This document shows positions 46,109-53,915 of a stretch of 64,000 nucleotides of DNA, one piece after another. Every line of letters begins with the position of its first letter. The first letter of the stretch is position 1. The translations under genes and the position numbers were made by a program. This DNA is from Iodidimonas sp. SYSU 1G8 (GTDB lineage: Bacteria; Pseudomonadota; Alphaproteobacteria; SMXS01): the NCBI RefSeq assembly GCF_039655775.1, contig NZ_JBBYXJ010000002.1:1302001-1366000 (forward strand), given 5' to 3'. The notes under the pieces are model-generated. The model was not told where the DNA came from and ran no database searches. It was given only the letters and a program-made list of their open reading frames with translations.

Positions 46109-47745
46109 GATCGTGCCGCCGCCTGCGCCGCGACGAAATCTTCGCGCAGCCTGAATTTCTGGATCTTGGTCGACGACATGGGCCAGTCGTTGATGAAGCG
46201 CACATGGCGCGGCACCTTGAAGCTGGCGATGCGTCCCTTGCAGAACTCGATGATCTCCTGCTCGCTGGCCTGGGCGCCGGGTTTCAGCTCGATGAAGGCG
46301 GCCGGCACTTCCAGCAGCCGGGCGTCCGGCACGCCGACGACCTGCGCCAGCTTGACCGCCGGATGGTTGGACAGGAAGGACTCGATCTCGACGGCGCCGA
46401 CGTTCTCGCCGCCCACCTTCAGCATGTCCTTCAAGCGGCCATGGAAGAAGATCTGGCCATGTTCGTCGACCGCGCAGAGATCGCCCGTGTGCAGCCAGCC
46501 GCCGCGCAGCGTGTCGGCGGTTTTCCCAGCGTCCTTGTAGTAACCGTCGAAGACGGCATAGCCACGGATGGTCATTTCGCCTTTTGCGCCGGTGGGCACC
46601 TCGTCGCCGGTTTCGGGATCGATCACGCGCACCTGGATGCCCGGGAAGGTGGTGCCGCAGGCGTGAGACCGATGATGTTCGCTGTCGTCGGGATGGCCGA
46701 AGGCGATGACGCCGCCGACCTCCGTCAGGCCGTACGCGGCGGTTTGTATCGCCTGCGGGAAGGCGGCCTGGAATTGGCGCATGGTATCGGGCGGCGCGAC
46801 ATTGTTGATGCGCCGGACCCGGCTCATGTTGCGCGCGCCGAAGTCGGGGTGATTGATCAGGGCGGCCATGATGGTTGGAAAGGCCGGGAACAGGACCGTC
46901 GCGCCTTCCTCCTCGATCATGCGCAGCGCTTCGCTCGCCTCGAAATGGCTCATGGACAGCATGGCGGCGCCCGCGTCGAACAAGGCCGTCAGGGGCAGGA
47001 TCGCCGACATGTGGAACAGGGGCAGCGGGTCCCAGAGGCGGTCGCCGGGAACGAGGGCGTATTTCTCCCGGTTCATGTTGATGCCGTTGCGCACCAGGTT
47101 TTCATGAGAAATCGGGCAGCCCTTCGGGTTCGCCGTCGTCCCCGACGTGTACATCATCATGCACGGTTCTCTGAGGGAGACAGCGACCCGGCGGGCGTCC
47201 ACGGCATCCACGGTCGCCCGGTCTTTCAGCGCCTCGAACGCCTCCATGCCCATGAAACCCGCCGGCGCCGCGCCGCCGTGCATCACGACGGTGCGCAATC
47301 GCGGGGCGCCGGCAAGGGCGAGCGCGGTGACATCGGACTGGCGCGGCAGATCGGGAAAAGCATCCGTCAGGACGGCAGCGAAGTCGGCATATTCGGAAAT
47401 GATGTCGCTGGTGAACAGCGCGACCAGATCGGCATTCTCGATGACGTAGCCCATCTCGTGCGCCTTGAAGCGCGCATTGATCGGCACGGAGACGATGCCG
47501 GCCAGGGCGCAGCCCAGGATCAGTTCCACATAGGCCATGCAGTTGGGCATCAGGATGCCGACATGCTCGCCCGGCCGCACGCCCAGTCCCACCAGCGCGC
47601 GCGCCATGTCGTAAGCTCGGTCGGTCAGGCTTCGGTAGGTGTGGCGCGCTTCGGAAAAAACGACGGCGTCGTTGTCGGGCCAGCGGTCCGCCGCCTTCAG
47701 CAGCAAATCGCCCAGGCTCGTCGCATCGATACGATGACGGTTCAT
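46105..47745 (-). CDS. Acyl-CoA ligase (AMP-forming)
   Basis: A 546-residue ANL-superfamily enzyme forming an acyl adenylate and then an acyl-CoA. The P-loop is MMYTSGTTANPKGCP, A5 is AAYGLTEVGG, A7 is GWLHTGDLCAVD and A10 contains the catalytic lysine region near STKIQKFRLRED. I start at MNRHRIDATSLG because GGGAG lies five bases before that ATG; longer upstream readings are not family-like. The gene overlaps the MFS gene. A ribosome-site hairpin and a 7+7 inverted repeat upstream suggest regulation. Confidence 0.9.
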   Translation of the reverse strand: MNRHRIDATSLGDLLLKAADRWPDNDAVVFSEARHTYRSLTDRAYDMARALVGLGVRPGEHVGILMPNCMAYVELILGCALAGIVSVPINARFKAHEMGYVIENADLVALFTSDIISEYADFAAVLTDAFPDLPRQSDVTALALAGAPRLRTVVMHGGAAPAGFMGMEAFEALKDRATVDAVDARRVAVSLREPCMMMYTSGTTANPKGCPISHENLVRNGINMNREKYALVPGDRLWDPLPLFHMSAILPLTALFDAGAAMLSMSHFEASEALRMIEEEGATVLFPAFPTIMAALINHPDFGARNMSRVRRINNVAPPDTMRQFQAAFPQAIQTAAYGLTEVGGVIAFGHPDDSEHHRSHACGTTFPGIQVRVIDPETGDEVPTGAKGEMTIRGYAVFDGYYKDAGKTADTLRGGWLHTGDLCAVDEHGQIFFHGRLKDMLKVGGENVGAVEIESFLSNHPAVKLAQVVGVPDARLLEVPAAFIELKPGAQASEQEIIEFCKGRIASFKVPRHVRFINDWPMSSTKIQKFRLREDFVAAQAAARS

Positions 47746-47751
47746 ATCCGC

Positions 47752-47765
47752 TCCCCAGTTGGGGA
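47752..47765 (-). promoter_or_regulatory. Hairpin covering the acyl-CoA ligase ribosome-binding site
   Basis: On the minus strand TCCCC, a four-base loop and GGGGA form a five-base-pair hairpin whose 3' arm supplies the GGGGAG Shine-Dalgarno of the ligase. The same design precedes thiolase 1 near 6.07 kb. Confidence 0.4.
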
Positions 47766-47778
47766 AACTGTACGGGTG

Positions 47779-47800
47779 GCCCGTTTGGATGACAACGGGC
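47779..47800. promoter_or_regulatory. Inverted repeat, candidate operator of the ligase-MFS unit
   Basis: GCCCGTT and AACGGGC are perfect seven-base arms around an eight-base spacer, 34-55 bp upstream of the ligase start. This would suit a TetR- or GntR-type regulator; none is encoded nearby. Confidence 0.4.
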
Positions 47801-47911
47801 GTGCACAGGGCGGCTGGAATACCCATCTTCTGTGGCAGGTGGCGCCCGGAAGCCGTACAAGGATTCGGGCCGTCCATTCGAGGTCAGATGCCAGCATGGA
47901 ATGAGGGAACA

Positions 47912-48916
47912 GTGATCCGCCGCGGAATGATGTTTGTCTGTGTCGCCGCCCTGATGGCCGGCGCCGCCTGGGCGCAGCCTATCAGCAGCCAGCAGCTTGG
48001 TCCGCCTCCGGGCGGCGCCGATGAGGGCTACCAGCCCTATTCCCCGGGGTCTGATCAGGCCCCGTCCTCCGGCGACGATCCCTATGCCGATCCAGAGCAG
48101 GGCGGCGCGTACGATCCCTACGCGGACCCGGAGAAGGGCGGCGCCTACAACCCTGACGCCGCGCGCTCGGCGCCCGCACCTTACCGGTCAGCGCCGCAAC
48201 GGACCGTGCCAGAGGGCTACAGCGCGCCGCCGCGCGGTGCCGCGCCCTATGATCCCTATGCGCCTGCCCAAGCACCCGGCGAGACGCCCGCGCCGGTCGC
48301 TACATCCTGCGATACGCTATTGGCGGAGCTGGAGCGCTATTACGGTCCGCCGGAGAACCCGATGAAGCCGCGCGACGAAGCCTGCGCGGGAGCGCGCGGC
48401 GCGAATACGGGCGGCGGCCCGAACGCCGCGTTTCGTCAGTGCTCGGATGATTTCTTCAAGGGATACGAGGCCAAACGCACTGAATACCGGGCGTGCATGG
48501 ACCGGGATCTGAACAAGGCGCAGGAGCGCCTCGACCAGCGCCGGACCACGGCCGAAGCCGCCCGCAGCGGCTATACCGGCACCGCGCCGCAGGCGACGGG
48601 ACCCTATGCGCGTGCCGGCGCACCCGGCTGGCTGGGCGTCCAGGTCGCCCCGGTCTCGCCGCAGAGTGCCTACAGGCTCGGCGTCGAGGGCATGGACGGC
48701 GCGCTGGTGCAGAACGCCGTGCAGGGCAGTCCGGCGCACAAGGCCGGTATCCGGCGCGGCGATGTCATCGTCGGCTTCGATGGCGAACCCATCTCGCGCC
48801 CGCAGGACCTGCAATATCTGGCCGAACGGATCGTCGCGGGCCAGCAGGTTCAACTGGACGTGCTTCGGGGCGGCCGGCGCGAAAGCTTTACCATCGAGAT
48901 CGAGGCGCGGCGCTAG
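47912..48916 (+). CDS. Exported PDZ-domain protein with a Pro/Tyr-rich repeat region
   Basis: A protein of about 334 residues with a signal peptide (RR, hydrophobic MMFVCVAALMAGAAWA, cut near AQP at 22). Residues 30-130 are low-complexity Pro/Gly/Tyr with two tandem 12-residue repeats DPYADPEQGGAY and DPYADPEKGGAY at 56-79. Residues 130-215 carry four cysteines (133, 158, 177, 195), perhaps two disulfides, and a coiled-coil-like stretch. A DegP-type PDZ domain (about 238-334) contains GWLGVQVAPV, AGIRRGDVIVGFDGEPI and lacks a protease partner. The start is GTG with GAGGGA upstream; an earlier ATG at 47888 is possible. Confidence 0.82.
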   Translation: MIRRGMMFVCVAALMAGAAWAQPISSQQLGPPPGGADEGYQPYSPGSDQAPSSGDDPYADPEQGGAYDPYADPEKGGAYNPDAARSAPAPYRSAPQRTVPEGYSAPPRGAAPYDPYAPAQAPGETPAPVATSCDTLLAELERYYGPPENPMKPRDEACAGARGANTGGGPNAAFRQCSDDFFKGYEAKRTEYRACMDRDLNKAQERLDQRRTTAEAARSGYTGTAPQATGPYARAGAPGWLGVQVAPVSPQSAYRLGVEGMDGALVQNAVQGSPAHKAGIRRGDVIVGFDGEPISRPQDLQYLAERIVAGQQVQLDVLRGGRRESFTIEIEARR

Positions 48917-48923
48917 CCTCGGC

Positions 48924-50297
48924 CTACTTCTCGCCGCGGACGTAGCGTTCCAGCTCGTTGTGCCAATGGCGCAGTTGCTGCTCCTGATCGGAGTATCGCG
49001 CGCCCTTGTAGCCGCGTGACTGCACACCTTGATGGACATAGCCCATCATGGTCGCATCCTGGTTGATGACGTAGCCCAAGCCTGGCGCGCCGTATTCGAT
49101 GTGCATCCGCTCGGGCCGGACTTTCCCCGAAAGATCTGTCCCATCCTCCACGCCCATATAGGCGGGAACCTTGTAGTTCGGATCATCGACGGGACGGATC
49201 AGCACCATCAGGTCATAGGTCATCTTCTCCGGGTCAGACCGGTGCGGCCGGAAGCGCTGAATCAGCAGGCCTTCGGGATGGGCGTTGAAGGTGATGTTGG
49301 GGAAGATGGAATAGTTCCAGTCGTCGGTCAGCTGGTTGTCGGTGAACGCGCTGTAATCGATACCGCGCTTGTCGGCCCAGGCGCGTTTCGCCTCCTGCAG
49401 GACGCGGCGCGCATCGTTGGGGCGGCCGACGAATTGCTCCGGCGTGACGTCCACTTCCGACAGCAGGTATTTCAGGCCCTCGTTCAGCGTCTCGTGGTCG
49501 TCCACCTTCGGGCTGATCTCGCCGAACTTCAGAAGCTGGCGGCTCATGCCGTTGGGATAGGTGTCCCATTGCACCTCGCGGTCGTTGAAAAATGACAGGA
49601 TTTCCGGGTGCACCGCGTGCACGTGGTAGACCTCGATGAATGCGTCGTGGCCGATCTTCCAGTTGCAGGGCCACGCGGTCTCCAGATCCTTCACCACATG
49701 CATGTCGGCGAAGCGGTACGCCTTCAGGTGATCAACCACGGGACCGAGGAAGTCCAGCAAAGGCTCGGCCTCCATGTCCATATTGATGAAGATGAAGCCA
49801 TCCCAGATTTCGCAGCGCACGGGCGTCAGCGGCGGATCGTCCTCGACCACCGGCGCGCGAAAGGTTTCGCGGTCCTGGATGTTCTTCAGCGTTCCGTCCA
49901 GATTCCACTCCCAGGAATGAAACGCGCACTTGAACGAGCTGGCATGGCCGAACTCGCTCATCACCAGCCGATTGCCGCGATGGTGGCAGACATTGTAGTA
50001 GGCGGCGATATCTCCGGCGCCTTCGCCGAAGCGCGTGACGATGAAGCTCTCCGGGCCCAGATCATATCTGAACCAGTCGCCGACCTCCGGAATGTCCTTG
50101 GCGACGCCGGCCAAGGTCCAGATCCGCGTCCACATGTTGTCCCATTCGCGCGAGGCCCAGTCGCGGGAGACGTAGCGGTCGGTGGAATACAGCCGGTCGC
50201 CGTAATCCTGATAGGGCGCCAGCGCCTCGGGCGAGCTTGGCTCGGCGGCTGGATTGAGCGCGAAACTGCGGGCGGCCGGAAAATCCATCTTGTTCAT
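48924..50297 (-). CDS. Aromatic ring-hydroxylating oxygenase, Rieske alpha subunit
   Basis: A 457-residue Rieske non-heme iron oxygenase. The Rieske cluster ligands are Cys104/His106 (NVCHHRGN) and Cys124/His127 (KCAFHSWEWNLDG), spaced as usual. The mononuclear iron histidines are His225 and His230 in IEVYHVHAVHPE; the bridging acid at the aspartate position is Glu222. No beta subunit, ferredoxin or reductase gene is adjacent, so electrons must come from elsewhere. The group resembles oxygenases acting on aromatic, terpenoid or quaternary-ammonium substrates; which applies is unknown. Confidence 0.9.
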   Translation of the reverse strand: MNKMDFPAARSFALNPAAEPSSPEALAPYQDYGDRLYSTDRYVSRDWASREWDNMWTRIWTLAGVAKDIPEVGDWFRYDLGPESFIVTRFGEGAGDIAAYYNVCHHRGNRLVMSEFGHASSFKCAFHSWEWNLDGTLKNIQDRETFRAPVVEDDPPLTPVRCEIWDGFIFINMDMEAEPLLDFLGPVVDHLKAYRFADMHVVKDLETAWPCNWKIGHDAFIEVYHVHAVHPEILSFFNDREVQWDTYPNGMSRQLLKFGEISPKVDDHETLNEGLKYLLSEVDVTPEQFVGRPNDARRVLQEAKRAWADKRGIDYSAFTDNQLTDDWNYSIFPNITFNAHPEGLLIQRFRPHRSDPEKMTYDLMVLIRPVDDPNYKVPAYMGVEDGTDLSGKVRPERMHIEYGAPGLGYVINQDATMMGYVHQGVQSRGYKGARYSDQEQQLRHWHNELERYVRGEK

Positions 50298-50403
50298 CGT
50301 GCGTCCCCGTTGGTCTTCCCCGGGGCGAGCATGGCAAATTTCGTCCGGCGATTCCAGTCAGTCGCGCTGGAAATGGTCGTTCCTGTCGGTCTGACGGGCG
50401 GGA

Positions 50404-51384
50404 TCAGTCCCTAACCCAATATTTCCGTCGCAGAAACCACACTTCCAGAACGCCGATAATGGCGAGCAGCACGCACACCCAGAAGAACGCGCTATCGTCG
50501 TGCGCGCCCGGAATCCCGGCGACATTGATGCCGAGCAGTCCCGTCAGCAGGGTGAGCGGCAGGAAGACGATGGAGACCATGGACAGCAGATACATGTTGG
50601 TCTGCATGCGGTCGGACACCCGCGCGACCAGTTCTTCATGGATCAGCACCGCCCGTTCCCTGATCGAATCCAGATCGGCGACGAAGCGCCCGGCATCATC
50701 GGCGGTATCGCGGAGGCGGCCCCGGTCGCGCTCGTCGATGTCCACGACGCGTTCGTTGGCCAATCGCGACAACGCCGTCTGCTGCGGCGAGATGTAACGG
50801 TGCAGCGACACGGCCCGCCGGCGTAGCGTGCTCAACCGTTCCCGACTCTCCCGGCCGCCTTCCGACACCATGTCGTGTTCCAGCTCATCCAGTTCGTCGT
50901 CGATGGCGTTGACGGCCGGTTGGACGCGGTCGATCAGCTTGTGGGTCAATTCGGCAAGCAGCCCACCCACCGAACGTGGCGTGAAGCCGGCGGCGATTTG
51001 TTCGCGGATGTCGCGTGTGGCCAGGATCTTGTGCAGCCTGACGCTGATGATACGGCGCGCATCGACCCACAGGTGCAGGGACGCCATCTCCTCGTCGGCC
51101 CGCAGCGGGTCGAGGTTGACGCCGCGCAAGTCCAACAACAGTCCGTTCAGGAACTCGGTGCATCGGGGCCGCGATTGCCTTGCGAGCAGGGCCTCGCTCA
51201 CGACCGGATCGAGGCCGCTGCGCGAGATCAGCCAGTCGCGCGTGCGCAGACCGTTCTGCTGCAGGTGAATCCATAAGAAGCCGGGTTGCTTTTCGGCCGC
51301 CTCGAAATCGCCCCAGCCAATGGCTCGCGCGTTGCCGATACCGTCGAAATGATAGGCGCAGATCAAGCCAGTATGATCGATCAT
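50404..51384 (-). CDS. CorA/ZntB family divalent-cation transporter
   Basis: A 326-residue CorA-family protein of the ZntB type. A large cytoplasmic domain (about 1-260) precedes two C-terminal membrane helices; the loop after the first has GIN (LLTGLLGINVAG) in place of CorA GMN. ZntB of enterobacteria moves zinc, CorA magnesium or cobalt. The start is the ATG at 51384. A 28-bp imperfect inverted repeat begins 30 bp upstream and may be a leader hairpin or operator. Confidence 0.87.
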   Translation of the reverse strand: MIDHTGLICAYHFDGIGNARAIGWGDFEAAEKQPGFLWIHLQQNGLRTRDWLISRSGLDPVVSEALLARQSRPRCTEFLNGLLLDLRGVNLDPLRADEEMASLHLWVDARRIISVRLHKILATRDIREQIAAGFTPRSVGGLLAELTHKLIDRVQPAVNAIDDELDELEHDMVSEGGRESRERLSTLRRRAVSLHRYISPQQTALSRLANERVVDIDERDRGRLRDTADDAGRFVADLDSIRERAVLIHEELVARVSDRMQTNMYLLSMVSIVFLPLTLLTGLLGINVAGIPGAHDDSAFFWVCVLLAIIGVLEVWFLRRKYWVRD

Positions 51385-51413
51385 GTCCGGGTCATATCAG
51401 CAGTTTGTTGCGC

Positions 51414-51441
51414 TTCGGTGACAGCGGCCGCCGTCACCGAA
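51414..51441. repeat. 28-bp inverted repeat upstream of zntB-like gene
   Basis: Nine-base arms TTCGGTGAC and GTCACCGAA flank a nearly self-complementary core (one A/C mismatch, then GCGGCCGC). As RNA it would make a 13-base-pair stem with a GGCC tetraloop; as DNA it is a palindrome of operator size. It lies in the 214-bp divergent gap between the ZntB-like and DUF1344 genes. Confidence 0.55.
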
Positions 51442-51566
51442 CGGGACCTACCCTTGTTTCAGCGCTCATGCAGAAATCTTCACACGCGCATAAATGCAAA
51501 CCTGCGTTGCAGCCTTGATGGGTGGCGGAAGAACTACACCCGGATATAAAGCTCGCCGACATAATG

Positions 51567-51578
51567 CCGTAATTACGG
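51567..51578. promoter_or_regulatory. Palindrome in the DUF1344 leader
   Basis: CCGTAATTACGG is a perfect 12-bp palindrome 20 bp before the DUF1344 start and downstream of TATAAA (51545-51550) and CATAAT (51560-51565), either of which could be a -10 element. It may be an operator or a small leader hairpin. Confidence 0.35.
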
Positions 51579-51598
51579 TTACACAACGAGGTAGGAAC

Positions 51599-51865
51599 AT
51601 GAACAAGCTGCTCTCGCTCGCCGTCGCGGGCATCATCGCCGTCGCCGCCACCAGCGCCGCCCAGGCCGCCGACATCCGTGGCCGCATCGAGAAGGTCGAC
51701 ACCGACAAGAACATCATCAAGCTGAAGAACGGCGTCGAACTGCACTATGGCGACGACGTGAACGAAGCCGATCTGACGCCGGGCACCTCGGTAAAGGCCA
51801 AGTACGAGTCCGTGCGTGGTTATTTCCAGGTCAGCAAGCTGACGATCACGTCCAAGAAGGACTAA
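51599..51865 (+). CDS. DUF1344 family small secreted protein
   Basis: An 88-residue protein with a clear signal peptide (MNKLLSLAVAGIIAVAATSA, cut after AQA at 23), leaving a periplasmic domain of about 65 residues. The mature part is a small beta fold, RGRIEKVDTDKNIIKLKNG and GTSVKAKYES, matching the DUF1344 family of unknown function. A GAGG/TAGGA stretch precedes the ATG. It is monocistronic: a strong terminator follows, and the promoter region is shared with the divergent zntB-like gene. Confidence 0.85.
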   Translation: MNKLLSLAVAGIIAVAATSAAQAADIRGRIEKVDTDKNIIKLKNGVELHYGDDVNEADLTPGTSVKAKYESVRGYFQVSKLTITSKKD

Positions 51866-51889
51866 GCTCTCGCTATTGGCGAGTGCAGA

Positions 51890-51916
51890 AAGGGCGCCTC
51901 CGGGCGCCCTTTTTCG
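51890..51916 (+). terminator. Rho-independent terminator after the DUF1344 gene
   Basis: AAAGGGCGCC and GGGCGCCCTTT form a long GC stem with a short loop and end in TTTTTC, 25 bp after the stop. A smaller hairpin (CTCGC-TATTG-GCGAG) lies just before it. Confidence 0.88.
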
Positions 51917-51925
51917 TGACTGGCA

Positions 51926-52282
51926 TCAGCCGGTCTGATCGCGTGCTTCGGGTGGATACGGCTTGAATTCGTTCATGCTCATGGGCTGGTCGAACGCGGC
52001 GATCAGCACCACCGGGCCATCCGCGCGCGCGGCATGCAGCGTCCGGCTGGGAATGACGCAGATATCGCCCCGGTGGAGGTCGAAGCTCTGGCCGTTTTCC
52101 TCGTCATAGAAGGTGGCTGTGCCCTCGACCACGAAGATCTGGTTGTTCTGAGCATGCCAGTGCGGCGCTTCCCTGTGCATGGACTGATGCACCGCCATGA
52201 CCGGCCACAGCTTGCGGGCCTTCAACTGGTCGTAAACGCCGTCCATGTCTGAAAAACAGTTCCGCTCGATCGTCACGCCCAT
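51926..52282 (-). CDS. Cupin domain protein
   Basis: A 118-residue single-cupin protein. Motif 1 is HWHAQNNQIFVVEGTATF with histidine metal ligands, and motif 2 is GDICVIPSRTLHAA. Such cupins act as small dioxygenases, isomerases or ligand sensors; the function here is unknown. GGGGAG precedes the ATG at a good distance. It is divergent from the MaoC pair with a 140-bp gap and lies in the catabolic neighbourhood. Confidence 0.82.
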   Translation of the reverse strand: MGVTIERNCFSDMDGVYDQLKARKLWPVMAVHQSMHREAPHWHAQNNQIFVVEGTATFYDEENGQSFDLHRGDICVIPSRTLHAARADGPVVLIAAFDQPMSMNEFKPYPPEARDQTG

Positions 52283-52362
52283 GTCACTCTCCCCGTTTGC
52301 GCAGCGCCAAGCCTAGACCGGATCGGCAGCCGAGAAAACCTTCAAGGGTGCCGATATGTCAT

Positions 52363-52390
52363 TTGACGCCGGGGCCGCCGTCTTCATAAG
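52363..52390 (+). promoter_or_regulatory. Possible sigma70-type promoter of the MaoC-pair operon
   Basis: TTGACG (52363-52368) and CATAAG (52385-52390) are 16 bases apart, 34 bp before the first MaoC-like start. The -10 match is modest. Confidence 0.4.
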
Positions 52391-52423
52391 GTAATGGCGT
52401 ATGGTCCGGGGAGGGGCCTGAAC

Positions 52424-52876
52424 ATGGCGGCACCAATACCACCCGAGAGCGAGATTCTCGGTATCGTCGGTCACACTTTTCCAGGCGGGGTCTACACGGT
52501 CGAGCATTGGGAGAATTTCCTGCTCACCGAATGTACGGGCGCCGATCTCTTGCCGGGCGGCATGGTTCATCCGGTCGTGCTGTTCCATATGCCGATCCTG
52601 GGCAGCGGCACCACCATTGGCGAGATGTTCGCCCTGGGTCAGGCCGAGTCGGACTTCTCCATCGGCATTGAAAGCTATGATTGGGAAATGTTCGTGCCGA
52701 TGCACGAGGACGTGCCGTACAGCATTTCCGGCAAGATCATCTCGGCCGAGCGGCATCAGCCGCCGGGCAAGCGGCTCTACGACCGTATCCAGTTTCAGTT
52801 CGAGGTCGCCCAGCCGGACGGCGTGCTGGCGGCGCGGACCACCATCACCTGGCATTACCGGAGGGGCTTGCTGTGA
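52424..52876 (+). CDS. MaoC-like hotdog protein, subunit without the catalytic motif
   Basis: A 150-residue protein of the MaoC/N-terminal-dehydratase hotdog fold. The helix region shows ESEILGIVGHTFPGGVY and the strand region VPYSISGKIISAERH, but the catalytic D-x-N-P-x-H motif is not visible. GGAGG lies nine bases before the ATG. Its stop overlaps the GTG of the next gene (GTGA), and the partner has the intact motif, so the two probably form a heteromeric enoyl-CoA hydratase, as in steroid side-chain hydratases. Confidence 0.78.
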   Translation: MAAPIPPESEILGIVGHTFPGGVYTVEHWENFLLTECTGADLLPGGMVHPVVLFHMPILGSGTTIGEMFALGQAESDFSIGIESYDWEMFVPMHEDVPYSISGKIISAERHQPPGKRLYDRIQFQFEVAQPDGVLAARTTITWHYRRGLL

Positions 52877-53280
52877 GCGTGAAGGCAGGCGACACAATTC
52901 CCGACTGGCTGATGGAGAGCGTGCGTCCCGAGCGCATGCGCACCATGGCCGCGATCCTGCGCGACCCCAATCCCGTGCATTGGGACCGCAAGTCGGTCGC
53001 GGCGCTGGGGTTTGGCGAGCGGACCATCAATCAGGGGCCGCTCGGGCTGAGCTACATGATCAACATGCTGCATGAATGGGCCGGTCCCGGCTCGATCCGG
53101 CGCATCGTGATGACCTTTCCCATGGCGGTGCTGGACGGGGACCGCATCACGGCCAAGGGTGTCGTCACCGCCATCCGCGAAGAGTCGGGGCAACGTCTGG
53201 CCGATTGCGACATCTGGCTGGAGCGCGAGGGTACCGATCCGCCGCTCAAAGGCACCGCGACGGTCGTTCTTCCGGGGTGA
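52873..53280 (+). CDS. MaoC-like hydratase, catalytic subunit
   Basis: A 135-residue hotdog hydratase. The catalytic DPNPVHWD motif gives Asp31 and His36, the residues that add water to an enoyl-CoA. The GTG start overlaps the stop of the preceding MaoC-like gene. Together with a VOC, SRPBCC and SDR gene just downstream it forms a short plus-strand set likely acting on CoA-linked intermediates. Substrate unknown. Confidence 0.82.
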   Translation: MSVKAGDTIPDWLMESVRPERMRTMAAILRDPNPVHWDRKSVAALGFGERTINQGPLGLSYMINMLHEWAGPGSIRRIVMTFPMAVLDGDRITAKGVVTAIREESGQRLADCDIWLEREGTDPPLKGTATVVLPG

Positions 53281-53374
53281 CGGCGAAAAAATTCACCCAT
53301 GCATGTTCAGCCTCTTCCAATCGGGGGCGTTTTGCCGCAAGACTCCGGCGACTGACAAAACGAGGGAAGAGACG

Positions 53375-53905
53375 ATGGTAGATTATCGCCCCAAGGGTTA
53401 TCCGCTGTTCCAGGAAGCGTACCTGGTGAACAATCTGGAGGAGTCGATCCAGAAGTGGAGCAAGGTCTTCGGCGCCGGTCCGTTCCGCATCGCGGCGCAC
53501 CACAAGACCGACAAGTTCGAATATCGCGGCACCGACACCGAAGCCGACGTGTCCTATGCCTTCGGCTATCTTGGCGACATCATGATCCAGTTCATCGAAC
53601 AGCATGACGAGAAGCCGTCCATCTACCGCGACATGTACCAGCGCGGCCAGGAAGGCTTCCACCATGTCGCGACGCTGGTTCACGACTTCGAGGCCGAGTT
53701 CAAGCGCTTCCAGGACCTGGGCTATGAATGCGCCTGCCGCCTCTATGCCGACGGCGTCGACGCTGCCTATTTCGACACGCGATCGCTGAATGGCTGCTTC
53801 ACCGAAGTGCATGGCGATCCGCCCTACATCCTGCAGCGCTGGGCGCAGATGCGCCGGGCGCACGAGCTGTGGCGGCCGGGCGACAGCCCGTTCCTGACGC
53901 TTTAA
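53375..53905 (+). CDS. VOC family protein
   Basis: A 176-residue glyoxalase-fold protein beginning MVDYRPKGYPLFQEAYLV. The second module shows GFHHVATLVHDFEAE with a metal-ligand histidine, and FTEVHGDPPYI near the end with a glutamate ligand. GAGGGAAG lies eight bases before the ATG. It resembles methylmalonyl-CoA-epimerase-like and extradiol-like VOC proteins found in aromatic or steroid catabolic clusters; activity unknown. It follows the MaoC pair by about 95 bp and precedes the SRPBCC gene by 10 bp. Confidence 0.83.
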   Translation: MVDYRPKGYPLFQEAYLVNNLEESIQKWSKVFGAGPFRIAAHHKTDKFEYRGTDTEADVSYAFGYLGDIMIQFIEQHDEKPSIYRDMYQRGQEGFHHVATLVHDFEAEFKRFQDLGYECACRLYADGVDAAYFDTRSLNGCFTEVHGDPPYILQRWAQMRRAHELWRPGDSPFLTL

Positions 53906-53915
53906 GGGGGCCGGA

